A stretch of 64,000 bases of DNA from Bacillota bacterium (GTDB lineage: Bacteria; Bacillota; UBA4882; UBA8346). The DNA is taken from assembly GCA_023426245.1 (NCBI GenBank), contig JAFABB010000030.1, positions 186,001-250,000 of the forward strand, read 5' to 3'. The notes beneath the pieces are model-generated. The model was not told the DNA's origin, did not search any database, and worked only from the letters and a program-made list of their open reading frames with translations. Made by a program: the position numbers and the translations under genes. This document shows positions 27,379 through 36,149 of this stretch, piece after piece (the stretch's first letter is position 1; each line of letters opens with the position of its first letter).

Positions 27379-29514
27379 TTAGTTCAGAAAATACTTATTA
27401 TACTTGAGTTTGTAGAACTCATCCAAAACATTGGCCAGCCCATCCAAGACATCTTCCGGCGTTCCGGTGATTAACAACGTGATAAAATCGGGTTTTTCAA
27501 TCAGGGTTTCATTGACGAAACTGACCGTCTCCAGCAGATAGGGGTTACAGTTTTGCGGCGCCGCGATCACAATTCCCACACGGGCGCGGGCCTGTTCACC
27601 CTGGAGGTTTGAAGCCAAAAAACCCTTATCGAGCTTGAGCACTCCAAAATAAAGATGCTCGACCGCTTCCGTCCGGCAATGCAACAACAATATCCCATGT
27701 TCGGCAATATAGGTGCCGCCTTTGGCTTCTCTTTCCAAAAACGCCGATTCCAACCTTTCCCGGTTGGCTGCGGTCAATGGAAAATCCCTGCTCACTTCGG
27801 AAATTAGGGCCTCGATATTCCCGGCCCGAGGATTTTCTTTCACGAAAAAATGGTCCAAAATCTCGGTAACTGCCTGCCCATACTGGTTCAATTCTTGCAT
27901 TTTATCCTTAAGGTTCAGTGTTTTTTTACGAAATTGCGGCACAAGGGCGGAAGTTTCCTTCAGCTGTTCCAGCAATTGAAGGATGTTCCGTTTGTCCTCC
28001 TCAAAAAGGAGCGGATTTACCATCACCACCGGTACGGGACTTTTGGCGATACCCACCGTGGAAATAATCAATTCGATTCCCTGTTCCCGCAGCCAGCCTT
28101 CTTCAATATCCAAGGCCGAGGTAACCTCAACGATATCAATATTTTCAAATTCCTTTTCGATTTTAGCCGCAAGCAACCGGGAAGTTCCGATGCCGGTTGC
28201 ACAGGCAATGGCTGTCCGGTAAATATGTTTGGATACGATTTCATTTTTCTCGATTGCCGCCCCAAGATGCATTGCAATATAAGCGATCTCCGCTTCCGGT
28301 ATTTTCATGTCGATTTGTTTTTCAATCCCTGCTACACATTTGGCCGCCAATTCCAGCAACTTGGGATAATGGGCCTTAATGGAATCATAAAGCGGATTCC
28401 TGATTTCCAATTTCATCCGCAACCTGCTCAGAGCGGGCCCCAGATGATTGACCAGTCCGCTTAATAGTTTTTCGTTTTGGGACAGTAACTTACCGGTCTG
28501 GGTTTCCGCAACCCGGATAATTTCATTGGCAAACCTCAAAAGATCTTCATCTTCAACAGTATGAAGAGTGAGATCACCGCTCATCGCTCTGTTTTTGGTT
28601 CCCTTAATATGCATTGCAATATAGCCGATTTCATCCTCGGGAATCTTGATCGCAAACAAGCTTTCCATTTCCAAGGCCAGCTTTGCCGCTGATGCATATT
28701 CTTTGCTCTGTTTCAATTCTTCCATGAACTGCCGGTTCATGACGATATCTTCATTTTGAGTAATCCGTTGAATCGCGATTGCCAGGTGCACTATCAGTCC
28801 CACATAGGCACTATCGGCCAGCTTTTGCCCGGTATTTTCTTCCAGGCCCCGGATCAATTTTTCCAACTGGTGGATGGTATTATTATTAAGCAAGTTTAAC
28901 AGCCGGTTCCTGGCGAGCAACTCCGTATGGCTTACCGGTACGGGCTGTTTGATATTATTCCCCTCAAGCAGGCCGAATAGATAATTTTCATTGATATTCT
29001 CATAGATCAAACTAATCATGCATTTGCGGATATTGTCTTCTTCCCCGGTGATATAAACTCCCAAACCTTGTTTTCTTACCAGAGCCAATTTATGCTGATT
29101 CAGCCATTCCTCCACCTTGTCCAAATCATTACTTACGGTACCCTCTGTAATATTCAGGATTTTAGCGAAGGTATATAATTTAACCGGCTCCTGGTTTTGC
29201 AACAATTCGCTGCAGATAATGGTTTGACGCTCCTTGGGCGTATAGATCCGTTCTTCTTTTTCTTCCCCCAAAAGATGAATGATTTCTTCACGGTCTTCCT
29301 GGTTTCCGCAGACCTTAATGCCGACGCCGGCCTTTTTTACTAACTTACAGCCTTTTTTGGCAAGCCATTCCTGGACGGCCGGTAATTCCCTGAGTACAGT
29401 CCGGCTGCTGATTCCAAGGCCTCTGGCAATTTCGGTCACGGTAATATAATCGCTTTCATTGCAGATTCGCTGCAAAATACTTTTAACTCTTAATTGAATC
29501 GTAGCTTCCTGCAT
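27379..29514 (-). CDS. mtlR: MtlR-like PTS-regulated transcription activator
   Basis: 711 residues. I take the ATG at 29514, which has AGGAGG 4 bases upstream, over an earlier start with no site. Order: two N-terminal HTH regions (about 10-150; VTEIARGLGISSRTVLREL), two PRD domains (about 185-395; conserved His in IVHLAIAI, AMHIKGT, AMHLGAA), an EIIB-like domain (about 400-490) and a mannitol-type EIIA domain (about 555-705; EHGILLLHCRT). This order is that of MtlR, whose activity is set by PTS phosphorylation. It lies inside the operon, so it probably controls its own expression with the PTS genes. Confidence 0.85.
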   Translation of the reverse strand: MQEATIQLRVKSILQRICNESDYITVTEIARGLGISSRTVLRELPAVQEWLAKKGCKLVKKAGVGIKVCGNQEDREEIIHLLGEEKEERIYTPKERQTIICSELLQNQEPVKLYTFAKILNITEGTVSNDLDKVEEWLNQHKLALVRKQGLGVYITGEEDNIRKCMISLIYENINENYLFGLLEGNNIKQPVPVSHTELLARNRLLNLLNNNTIHQLEKLIRGLEENTGQKLADSAYVGLIVHLAIAIQRITQNEDIVMNRQFMEELKQSKEYASAAKLALEMESLFAIKIPEDEIGYIAMHIKGTKNRAMSGDLTLHTVEDEDLLRFANEIIRVAETQTGKLLSQNEKLLSGLVNHLGPALSRLRMKLEIRNPLYDSIKAHYPKLLELAAKCVAGIEKQIDMKIPEAEIAYIAMHLGAAIEKNEIVSKHIYRTAIACATGIGTSRLLAAKIEKEFENIDIVEVTSALDIEEGWLREQGIELIISTVGIAKSPVPVVMVNPLLFEEDKRNILQLLEQLKETSALVPQFRKKTLNLKDKMQELNQYGQAVTEILDHFFVKENPRAGNIEALISEVSRDFPLTAANRERLESAFLEREAKGGTYIAEHGILLLHCRTEAVEHLYFGVLKLDKGFLASNLQGEQARARVGIVIAAPQNCNPYLLETVSFVNETLIEKPDFITLLITGTPEDVLDGLANVLDEFYKLKYNKYFLN

Positions 29515-29745
29515 ATACCCTCCTAAAAAAACCAAGGTATATTTCAAAAATCCCCATTAAGCCGTATCCCGCATTTCCGATCTTCAAAGTCTCCCAAGGA
29601 CTCCCTATCATTTTCTCCATCCGCTTCAAAACCTTTCAAAAAAAAGAGCGACTTTCCATGAAAACTCCGCTTTGGGCAGTCTTTCTTAAAACCGCCCAAA
29701 ACAGAGTCCATTGGAAGTTAACAATACCTCATTGAACCACCATAA
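29515..29745. other. Intergenic with a hairpin
   Basis: Gap between the EIICB and regulator genes. TTTTGGGCGG pairs with CTGCCCAAAG around 29670-29702, without a clear U-tail; it could tune relative expression. Confidence 0.4.
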
Positions 29746-31140
29746 CTATTTTTGAGAAAACCTTTCCACCAATTGATCATACTCCGGAGCGTTTACAAAA
29801 TTCTTGATCGAAATATGCTCGGCATGAGGCGCCATACTTTTAGCCCGTTCACTCAGTCCTTCATGGGTAATCACAATGTCGGCATCGGCGGGAATATCCT
29901 CGATAGCGCAATTGGTCACTTCGATTTTCAGTCCCGCCTTCGTCAGTTTATTGCGGAGCATCGAAGCGCTCATGGCGCTGGAGCCCATTCCAGCATCACA
30001 GGCAACCACGATCTTGTTGACCGTTGATTTGACACCCAGCCCTTTACTGGCGGCTTTCATTTCCTTCACCGTGCTTTGGGCCTCGCTTAACTCCTGACCG
30101 GAGAATTCCTTGGAACGCTTAATCAATACTGAGGCGATTAAGAAGGAAACAACGAACGATACCAATACTCCGAACAACACTGTGAGCAGTCCGCCTCTGG
30201 GCGCCATGACAATGTAAGCAAAGATGCTTCCCGGCGCCGGCGGAGCAATCAATCCCGCCCCAAGCAGCCCAAAGGTAAATACTCCGGACATTCCTCCCAA
30301 AATAACCGGTATTAACAGGATCGGATTCATCAGGACATATGGGAAGTAAATTTCATGAATACCGCCTAAAAAGTGAATGATAATAGCCCCAGGCGCGGAC
30401 TGTTTAGCCATTCCTTTTGAAAATAAAGCATAAGCAAGTAAAATACCAAGGCCGGGTCCAGGATTGGATTCCAGCATGAAGAAAATTGATTTGCCTGCTG
30501 CGGCAGCTTGCTGAATCCCCAGGGGTGAAAGAACCCCGTGATTTATCGCATTATTTAAAAACAGGATTTTGGCCGGTTCGATGAAAATACTCGCCAGAGG
30601 CAACAATCCCGCATTAACAATGTTTTTAACCACATTGCCGAATGCCACCAGGCCCGCACAAGCTAAGAGCATTCCGATAATGCCGTCGGCGAAATTATTG
30701 ACCAGCATTTCAAATCCGGCCGGTATCTTGCCGGCAGTGAACTTTTCCAACTTTTTAATGATATAGCCGCCCAGCGGGCCCACGATCATGGCTCCCAAAA
30801 ACATCGGAGTCCCCTCGGCCAGATTCCTAGCGCCACCAGCGCCCATCATGATACCAAAGGTCGCTACGGCACCGACAACTCCCCCGCGATGACCGGAGAT
30901 GGCCCGGCCCCCGGTATAACCAATTAAAAGCGGCAACAACACCCTTAACATCGGATCAACCAATTGCGCCAACGTCTTATTGGGAAGCCAGCCCACTCCG
31001 ATAAACAATACCGTAATCAATCCCCAAGCAATAATCGCCCCGATATTGGGAAGTATCATTCCACTGATAAACCTGCCGAATCTTTGAACTCTATCTTTGA
31101 AACTGGTCTGGGAAGATAATGCGGTCATACTGGTACTCAC
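29746..31140 (-). CDS. mtlA: Mannitol-type PTS transporter EIICB
   Basis: 464 residues, GTG start at 31140 with GAGGAG 7 bases upstream. The EIIC part (1-345) has many membrane helices and the diagnostic mannitol motifs LNNAINHGVLSP and GGIHEIYFPYV, the latter holding the substrate-binding Glu. The EIIB domain (about 375-464) begins VVACDAGMGSSAMSAS, with the phosphorylated Cys. The enzyme takes up and phosphorylates the hexitol. EIIA is a separate protein (33251-33766), as usual in Gram-positive systems. Confidence 0.92.
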   Translation of the reverse strand: MSTSMTALSSQTSFKDRVQRFGRFISGMILPNIGAIIAWGLITVLFIGVGWLPNKTLAQLVDPMLRVLLPLLIGYTGGRAISGHRGGVVGAVATFGIMMGAGGARNLAEGTPMFLGAMIVGPLGGYIIKKLEKFTAGKIPAGFEMLVNNFADGIIGMLLACAGLVAFGNVVKNIVNAGLLPLASIFIEPAKILFLNNAINHGVLSPLGIQQAAAAGKSIFFMLESNPGPGLGILLAYALFSKGMAKQSAPGAIIIHFLGGIHEIYFPYVLMNPILLIPVILGGMSGVFTFGLLGAGLIAPPAPGSIFAYIVMAPRGGLLTVLFGVLVSFVVSFLIASVLIKRSKEFSGQELSEAQSTVKEMKAASKGLGVKSTVNKIVVACDAGMGSSAMSASMLRNKLTKAGLKIEVTNCAIEDIPADADIVITHEGLSERAKSMAPHAEHISIKNFVNAPEYDQLVERFSQK

Positions 31141-31238
31141 TTTTTTACTCCTCCTCTTTTTCCATTACTCAATTCTATCCTTAAATAGCTTCCCTCTCAT
31201 CTAGAATCAAGGGAGTATTCCAAGGCGGGTCCTAATGT

Positions 31239-31505
31239 TTATAAGTCCTTCAATTCCTTTTCAAAAAACTGTTCCAGTCTTTCCATGGCCTCTGCCTGAT
31301 CTGTGCCGGAAATTGAAATTTCAACATTCTTGCCTGCTTCGACACCCAGCGTCATGACTGCGATCAGACTGGAGAGCGGTACGGTTTTTTCCTGATACTT
31401 CATGGTGCTGCTGGATTGATAACCTCCCGCCAGGGATACCAGAATAGCAGCCGGTCTGGCATGCAACCCGATGGGAGATGTAATTGTAAATGTTTTAGTC
31501 AACAT
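31239..31505 (-). CDS. ptsH: HPr phosphocarrier protein
   Basis: 88 residues. His15 sits in GLHARPAA, the site phosphorylated by EI; Ser46 sits in PLSSLIAVMTLGV, the site used by HPr kinase in Firmicutes. AAAGGGG lies before the start, which overlaps the 3' end of ptsI by 11 bases, so the two are translationally linked. It passes phosphate from EI to the mannitol EIIA. Confidence 0.95.
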   Translation of the reverse strand: MLTKTFTITSPIGLHARPAAILVSLAGGYQSSSTMKYQEKTVPLSSLIAVMTLGVEAGKNVEISISGTDQAEAMERLEQFFEKELKDL

Positions 31506-33219
31506 TGAACTGCCCCTTTATATAATTTGATATCTGACTTGCATCCTTCATTTCCATGACTTTCCCCGCGATTTCATGCGCCTTTTGAAAGGATATATTG
31601 CGGATTATTCCTTTAATAGAGGGAATTGCCGAAGCGGCCATCGAAAACTCATCAAGCCCAAGTCCCAGCAAAATTATGGCATTTCCAGGGCCAGAAGCCA
31701 TTTCGCCGCACATTCCCACTGAAATCCCAGCCTGATGACCGGCATCGATTATCCTTTTGATGGAGCGCAAAACTCCGATATGCAAAGGATTATACAGATA
31801 ACTGATCTTTTCGTTCATCCGGTCAACCGCCAGCGTATATTGACACAAATCATTGGTTCCGATACTGAAAAAGTCGGCCTCTGCAGCCAGTAAATCGGCA
31901 ATCATCGCGGCGGCTGGAGTTTCCACCATGATACCCACTGGAATATCTTTATCAAATGGAATAGCCTTCCCTTCCATTTCCTTTTTCACTTCCGCCACGA
32001 TTTCTTTAGCCGCCCGCAACTCTTCAAGACCGGAAATCATGGGAAACATCACTTTCAAGTTTCCAAAAGCGCTTGCTCTCAAGATGGCCCGTAATTGGGT
32101 CTTAAATAGTTCCCTCTCTTTTAGACAAATCCGGATCGCCCGGTACCCCAAAAACGGGTTCATTTCCGGAGGAATGTCGATATTTTTGGGTTGCTTGTCG
32201 CCCCCTACGTCCATGGTCCGGATAATACAAGGCCGCATGCCCATAATTTCCGCAGCTCTTTTGTAGGCGCGAAATTGTTCTTCTTCGTCCGGTAGTTGAT
32301 TCCGTCCCAGGTAAAGGAATTCGGTCCGGAAAAGCCCGACACCGTCACCGCCGCTTTCGAGCACGGCGAATGCCTCATCCGGTCTGGCAATATTTCCGGC
32401 CAATTCAATTTTAATGCCATCCGTAGTGAGAGCTGGTTGATCCTTTAATTTGGCGGCTTCCTTGAATTTTTCAGCCTGCAGCCGTAATTTCCGATCATAT
32501 TCCCTGATTTCTTCAGGAGCAGGATTTACAATGACCACTCCCGCCACGCCATCCGCAATGACAGTCGTACCCGAAGAAATACACCGGATATCCCCGCCGC
32601 ATCCTACGATAGCAGGTATTCCCAGAGTTCTAGCCACAATCGCGGTATGAGAGGTAACTCCTCCTTTTTCCAGGGCAATACCTTTAATATGTCCGGAATC
32701 TAAAGAAACCGTCTCTGCCGGAGACAAATCCTCGGCAATTAAGATCACGTCCTCCTCCAGCCGGGCCAGATCCATTCTTCCCCTGCCTAAAAGCGCATCC
32801 ATTACATGCTTTCCCACATTGACCATGTCATCGGCGCGTTGTTTCATATACTCATTGTCGATAGCCACAAACATTTCCCGGATTTTGTCAACAGCCTTCA
32901 AAACAGCGGCTTCGCTCGCCAATAACTCAATTTTGATATTTGTCTGAACCATCTCGCTAAACAGCGGATCGCGAATCAACATCTGATACGCTTCAAATAC
33001 CAGCAACTCGTTTTCTCCCAATACCCCAGCAGCGCTATTTTTTATCGTTTTAAGATACTCTTCCGCAGTGGCTAAAGCATCTCTAAACCGCTTTAGTTCA
33101 TTTTCAATTTCATTTCCGGTTATTTTCATGCCGGCAAATTGAGTAAGGTTCTCCGTTTCTTTATATACCAACGCCTTACCGATCCCGATTCCCGGCGAAG
33201 CCGGAATCCCTTTAATCAT
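31495..33219 (-). CDS. ptsI: PTS enzyme I
   Basis: 574 residues from the ATG at 33219 (AGGTGG upstream; the frame extends three codons further). N-terminal HPr-binding region, phospho-His in GGVTSHTAIVART (near residue 188), and the C-terminal PEP-binding barrel with FRTEFLYL, DVGGDKQ, MVETPAA, GTNDLCQY and GMCGEMAS. Autophosphorylates with PEP and charges HPr. Its place between EIIA and HPr inside a sugar operon means the whole phosphorelay may be made on demand. Confidence 0.95.
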   Translation of the reverse strand: MIKGIPASPGIGIGKALVYKETENLTQFAGMKITGNEIENELKRFRDALATAEEYLKTIKNSAAGVLGENELLVFEAYQMLIRDPLFSEMVQTNIKIELLASEAAVLKAVDKIREMFVAIDNEYMKQRADDMVNVGKHVMDALLGRGRMDLARLEEDVILIAEDLSPAETVSLDSGHIKGIALEKGGVTSHTAIVARTLGIPAIVGCGGDIRCISSGTTVIADGVAGVVIVNPAPEEIREYDRKLRLQAEKFKEAAKLKDQPALTTDGIKIELAGNIARPDEAFAVLESGGDGVGLFRTEFLYLGRNQLPDEEEQFRAYKRAAEIMGMRPCIIRTMDVGGDKQPKNIDIPPEMNPFLGYRAIRICLKERELFKTQLRAILRASAFGNLKVMFPMISGLEELRAAKEIVAEVKKEMEGKAIPFDKDIPVGIMVETPAAAMIADLLAAEADFFSIGTNDLCQYTLAVDRMNEKISYLYNPLHIGVLRSIKRIIDAGHQAGISVGMCGEMASGPGNAIILLGLGLDEFSMAASAIPSIKGIIRNISFQKAHEIAGKVMEMKDASQISNYIKGQFNVD

Positions 33220-33250
33220 CACGACCACCTGTCTTCCATTTGGATAAGGC

Positions 33251-33766
33251 TTAGAATCGATTGGTGAATGCCTGAAAAATATAGTCCCTGTCCCCAGTGG
33301 TAAATAGTTGTTTCAACGCTTCGCTTTCCTGGATGAACTCAGCCAGGGCTGAAAGGATTTTCAAATGCTGATTGTCTTTTCCGGCTATCCCCACCACCAG
33401 GTAGGCTTTCTCCCCTTCTTGATATTCGACCCCTTCCGGAAATTGGAGGATGCAAATACCGCTATGAATAATTTGGTCTTTCGAATTTCCCACTCCGTGG
33501 GGAATGGCGACTCCCTCACCGATATAGGTTGATAAAACTTTCTCTCTTTCCTTCATCGCCGTAATATACTCCGGTCTTACATATCCTCCGTCCACCAATA
33601 ACTGTCCCGCCATTTCAATAGCCTCATTTTTGGTTACACTTTTGAGCCCGATACGGATACATTCGGGAATCAAAACTGTCTGTTCCTGATTCCCGGCTAT
33701 TGCAGCGTTTTCTTGAACATCCGCCCTCTTTGGTTGCATTTTTTTGCCCGAAAATAAAAAACCCAT
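33251..33766 (-). CDS. mtlF: Mannitol-type PTS EIIA
   Basis: 171 residues, AAGGGGAG before the ATG. First gene of the operon. After a short basic leader the EIIA fold begins near residue 30; GEGVAIPHGVG carries the phosphorylated His, followed by GICILQFPEGV and LVVGIAGKDNQHLKILS, all typical of the mannitol/fructose EIIA family. Transfers phosphate from HPr to the EIIB of the mtlA product. Confidence 0.88.
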   Translation of the reverse strand: MGFLFSGKKMQPKRADVQENAAIAGNQEQTVLIPECIRIGLKSVTKNEAIEMAGQLLVDGGYVRPEYITAMKEREKVLSTYIGEGVAIPHGVGNSKDQIIHSGICILQFPEGVEYQEGEKAYLVVGIAGKDNQHLKILSALAEFIQESEALKQLFTTGDRDYIFQAFTNRF

Positions 33767-34176
33767 CCTGATCTCCCCTTAATTTGTTGGTCCTGCTTGT
33801 TTCGTTTATTCAATGGAATTCATTACCAAATATTTACAACATTATTACGTTTTCGTTACTAATTCCTATTTTGATTATAATCCGAGCTTATCATTGATTT
33901 CAATGAATTGTTACATAGTTTTGACACCAATAGTTCCTGTCAAAATCGAATAACTTATCTTACAAAGGGCTTCACTCTTTTGGTAGTGGTAACATAGGTG
34001 AGGATAAAAGGTATAAAAAAACTACAATAAAACGGATATTCAACAAACCAGGCCTGCCTTTTGCCCGGCAGACCCGTTGCGTTTTTGTCGTAAGTTTTTA
34101 CACTAACTAAGCTTTTGTAGAAAAACGCTATTAAAAATGCCGCTCCATACCGAATAAATCCCTTTGAATCACTCAA
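33767..34176. other. Operon promoter region, no gene
   Basis: Holds the sugar-operon promoter (33874-33903). A 73-codon TTG frame at 33955-34176 has no ribosome site and contains a GGTCTGCC/GGCAGGCC hairpin (34051-34074), probably the weak terminator of the Spo0E-like gene, so I do not call it a gene. Confidence 0.5.
33874..33903 (-). promoter_or_regulatory. Sigma-A-type promoter of the sugar operon
   Basis: TTGAAA, 18 bases, TATAAT on the minus strand, about 105 bases before the EIIA start. Confidence 0.55.
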
Positions 34177-34341
34177 TCACTCTTCTTCTCTCAATGCTTT
34201 ATCGTACTCATTTAACAACTCGTCTAGTCCCAATGCTACTTCCATATAGAGTTTATCAACGCTTTGTCTGATTTCCCAAAGTTGCTGCATTCTTTTTTTT
34301 TCCTCATCAATTTTTTTTCGCATGCTCATTTTATCAGACAT
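34177..34341 (-). CDS. Spo0E-like aspartyl-phosphate phosphatase, 54 residues
   Basis: ATG at 34341, with GGTGA upstream. Two helices: KKRMQQLWEIRQSVDKLYME, then GLDELLNEYDKAL. The layout matches the Spo0E family, which removes phosphate from Spo0A-P and delays sporulation. The usual SQELD signature reads ALGLD, keeping the Leu-Asp but not the Ser-Gln, so activity may differ. One of two such genes within 600 bases. Confidence 0.65.
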   Translation of the reverse strand: MSDKMSMRKKIDEEKKRMQQLWEIRQSVDKLYMEVALGLDELLNEYDKALREEE

Positions 34342-34418
34342 TCTTATCACCTTCCCTTATTTAGTGAAATCGGTATGAAAGGACACAAAAATTAACTTAA
34401 AATAATGATTTTTGCCAT

Positions 34419-34447
34419 AAAAAAAGCATCCCGAATTGAAGATGCTT
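34419..34447 (-). terminator. Terminator
   Basis: Minus strand AAGCATC-10 bases-GATGCTT followed by seven T. It lies between the two Spo0E-like genes. Confidence 0.7.
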
Positions 34448-34592
34448 ATGAAATAAATTCCATTGGTTATATACTATCAAAAACGCACCGGTTTAGAATT
34501 GTTCTTGTAATTTTTATTTTTATCGACATTACGTATTCTTCCATGCCAAGGATTTTCCAGAAAGCTCTTTCTTACTGGAAATACGCTCTGCT

Positions 34593-34769
34593 TCATTTTT
34601 TTTTCATTAACAGCTTTTCATACTCAACCATTAAAGCATCTAAAATTTGACTGGCGCCTATCACCTCAGGATCGGTTAACCGATGGTTCTCAATGAGTTC
34701 ACTGAGTTCTCGCCGCAGTTGTTGAATATGATTCTTTAATTCCTGAATATCGTCGGAAACCAAATCCAT
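34593..34769 (-). CDS. Spo0E-like aspartyl-phosphate phosphatase, 58 residues
   Basis: Start taken as the ATG at 34769 after CAGGGG; the frame extends 16 codons upstream through hydrophobic sequence that overlaps a terminator. The protein reads LRRELSELIENHRLTDPEV and then ASQILDALMVEYEKLL, a standard Spo0E family pair of helices with the SQxLD signature. It should dephosphorylate Spo0A-P or a similar regulator, linking this host to sporulation. Confidence 0.82.
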   Translation of the reverse strand: MDLVSDDIQELKNHIQQLRRELSELIENHRLTDPEVIGASQILDALMVEYEKLLMKKK

Positions 34770-34802
34770 CACCCCTGAAAATATGATTTCCAAAAAGACA
34801 AT

Positions 34803-34831
34803 AAAAAAGACTCCCAATTTTCTCAGGAGTC
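34803..34831 (-). terminator. Terminator just past the older tRNA fragment
   Basis: Minus strand GACTCC-loop-GGGAGTC followed by six T. Lies 14 bases beyond the tRNA 3' remnant, as expected for the terminator of the original tRNA gene. Confidence 0.7.
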
Positions 34832-34844
34832 CGTTAATTCTTTT

Positions 34845-34890
34845 TGGTGCGCCAGGAGGGGCTCGTATTCCCGGCCTACAAATTCGAAGT
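34845..34890 (-). repeat. Degenerate tRNA-Arg 3' fragment (old attachment site)
   Basis: 46 bases matching 36150-36195 with 5 differences. It keeps the CCTGGCGCACCA acceptor end and TTCGAA anticodon loop, but the T-loop is damaged (ATACG for TTCGA). Likely the outer scar of an earlier integration. Confidence 0.7.
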
Positions 34891-34894
34891 ATGT

Positions 34895-35077
34895 CTAATA
34901 TTTTAAAATTGATTCCATCAAATTTAATATAGGTGATATATCGAGAATTTTATAACCGGGATAAATATATTCTACTCTCGTTAAGTCCTCTGATAAGTAT
35001 CCAAATTTGATCAAAAATAATATAGCCCCATCCGAAGACAACGCCTTGTTAAGAAAAATTAATCCGGGAGAAACAAT
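34895..35077 (-). pseudogene. Degraded open frame next to the tRNA scar
   Basis: The frame after an internal TGA reads LNKALSSDGAILFLIKFGY and on to ESILKY, with no start codon. A second frame just upstream (TVYTLDELFLPD then stop) would join it after one frameshift. It looks like a decayed gene of an older mobile element. Family not recognised. Confidence 0.3.
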
Positions 35078-35126
35078 TCATCTAATGTATATACCGTAGC
35101 AACCCTCCTATTAATCTTCAAAGTAC

Positions 35127-35155
35127 TTGTTATCGTTAAACAACTAGTGTATATT
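35127..35155 (+). promoter_or_regulatory. Likely nitroreductase promoter
   Basis: TTGTTA, 17 bases, TATATT on the plus strand, about 85 bases before the nitroreductase start. Confidence 0.45.
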
Positions 35156-35240
35156 TAATACAACAGATTGTACCGGGTGAAGCGGCGGTATTAATTTTTT
35201 TGGAGATAAGATTACTACATAACAACGGAGGTTCATTATT

Positions 35241-35789
35241 ATGAATGAAACTTTGAGGGTTATTAAAAGCAGGAGAAGTATACGGAAATACAAATTTGAA
35301 CAGATCGCTGATTCTGAATTACAGACAATACTAGATGCTGCTGTTTTCGCACCCGTGTCGGAACAGAAATGGCACTTTTCAGTGATTCAAAATAGGAACT
35401 TACTTGATAAAATGGTTGATCTGATCAAAGAAGACTTTCTGAACTCGGATAGCCAAATAATGATAAAAAGAGTTAAAGATCCAGTTTATCATACCTTTTA
35501 TAATGCGCCTACAGTCATTTTGATTTCGGCAGACAAGATTGCTCCACAGATTGAATGCGGATTAGCGGCACAGAACATCATGTTGGCGGCAGAATCGTTA
35601 AATATCGGTTCATGTTTTATTTTGTCTTCAGGGATTCTTTTTAAGACGGAAAAAGGTAATAACTTGAAAAAGGAATTAGCCATTCCTGATAATTATAATT
35701 ATGTATGCACAATAGCGCTTGGATATACATATGGAGATGCTCCGCTCGCCCCGTCAAGAGACATGAATGTAATTGATTACATCAAATAA
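35241..35789 (+). CDS. Nitroreductase-family flavoprotein
   Basis: 182 residues, GGAGG 9 bases before the ATG. N-terminal SRRSIRKYKFEQIADSELQ is the FMN-binding start of the family, PTVILISAD and AAQNIMLAAESLNIGSCFI are the central conserved segments, and IALGYTYGDAPLAPSRD the end. Such proteins use FMN and NAD(P)H to reduce nitro compounds or quinones; the real substrate is unknown. Stands alone on the plus strand between the two tRNA scars, so it may be cargo of an older element, and has its own strong terminator. Confidence 0.85.
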   Translation: MNETLRVIKSRRSIRKYKFEQIADSELQTILDAAVFAPVSEQKWHFSVIQNRNLLDKMVDLIKEDFLNSDSQIMIKRVKDPVYHTFYNAPTVILISADKIAPQIECGLAAQNIMLAAESLNIGSCFILSSGILFKTEKGNNLKKELAIPDNYNYVCTIALGYTYGDAPLAPSRDMNVIDYIK

Positions 35790-35866
35790 TCGAATCCATT
35801 TAGCTCAGAAAAGGTTTTCTACCAAACTATAGTAAAAAACAGGTTGCTTTTTTATTTTCTAAAGAT

Positions 35867-35901
35867 AAAAGCCCCATTACAAACTGGGTAATGGGGCTTT
35901 T
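35867..35901 (+). terminator. Terminator of the nitroreductase gene
   Basis: AAAAGCCCCATTAC pairs with GTAATGGGGCTTTT, a 14-bp perfect stem ending in T. Confidence 0.9.
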
Positions 35902-36025
35902 ATAAACGATGGCCTCAGTGTTACTTATACTAATTTTAAGTAGTGCTTATAAATTAGCCTTTTTAGATGAAGAATTTGGGGCTTCCGCAACGGAGGCAGC
36001 TTTACCTGAACAAAAGAAGGTAAGA

Positions 36026-36056
36026 AAAAAACCTCGTCCAAAACAAAACGAGGTTT
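36026..36056 (-). terminator. Terminator downstream of the prophage-side tRNA scar
   Basis: Minus strand AAACCTCGT-loop-ACGAGGTTT running into seven T. Confidence 0.7.
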
Positions 36057-36149
36057 CCCTTTAGCATCAATGGTTTACAAGTTTTCTTTGCATAATTCTT
36101 TGAATCTACCATTTACTACCAATCTATGTTAATAAATCTTTGTTTTAAC

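Larger units (their letters stand above)
35790..36149. other. Spacer with terminators
   Basis: Contains two hairpins and a 51-codon plus-strand frame (35909-36064) that starts inside one hairpin region, ends in the other and has no ribosome site; I do not call it a gene. Confidence 0.45.

Noticed and set aside
33955..34176. 73-codon minus-strand frame after the Spo0E-like gene
   Set aside because: TTG start without ribosome site, and it contains a terminator-like hairpin.
35909..36064. 51-codon plus-strand frame between terminators
   Set aside because: No ribosome site; ends lie in hairpins.
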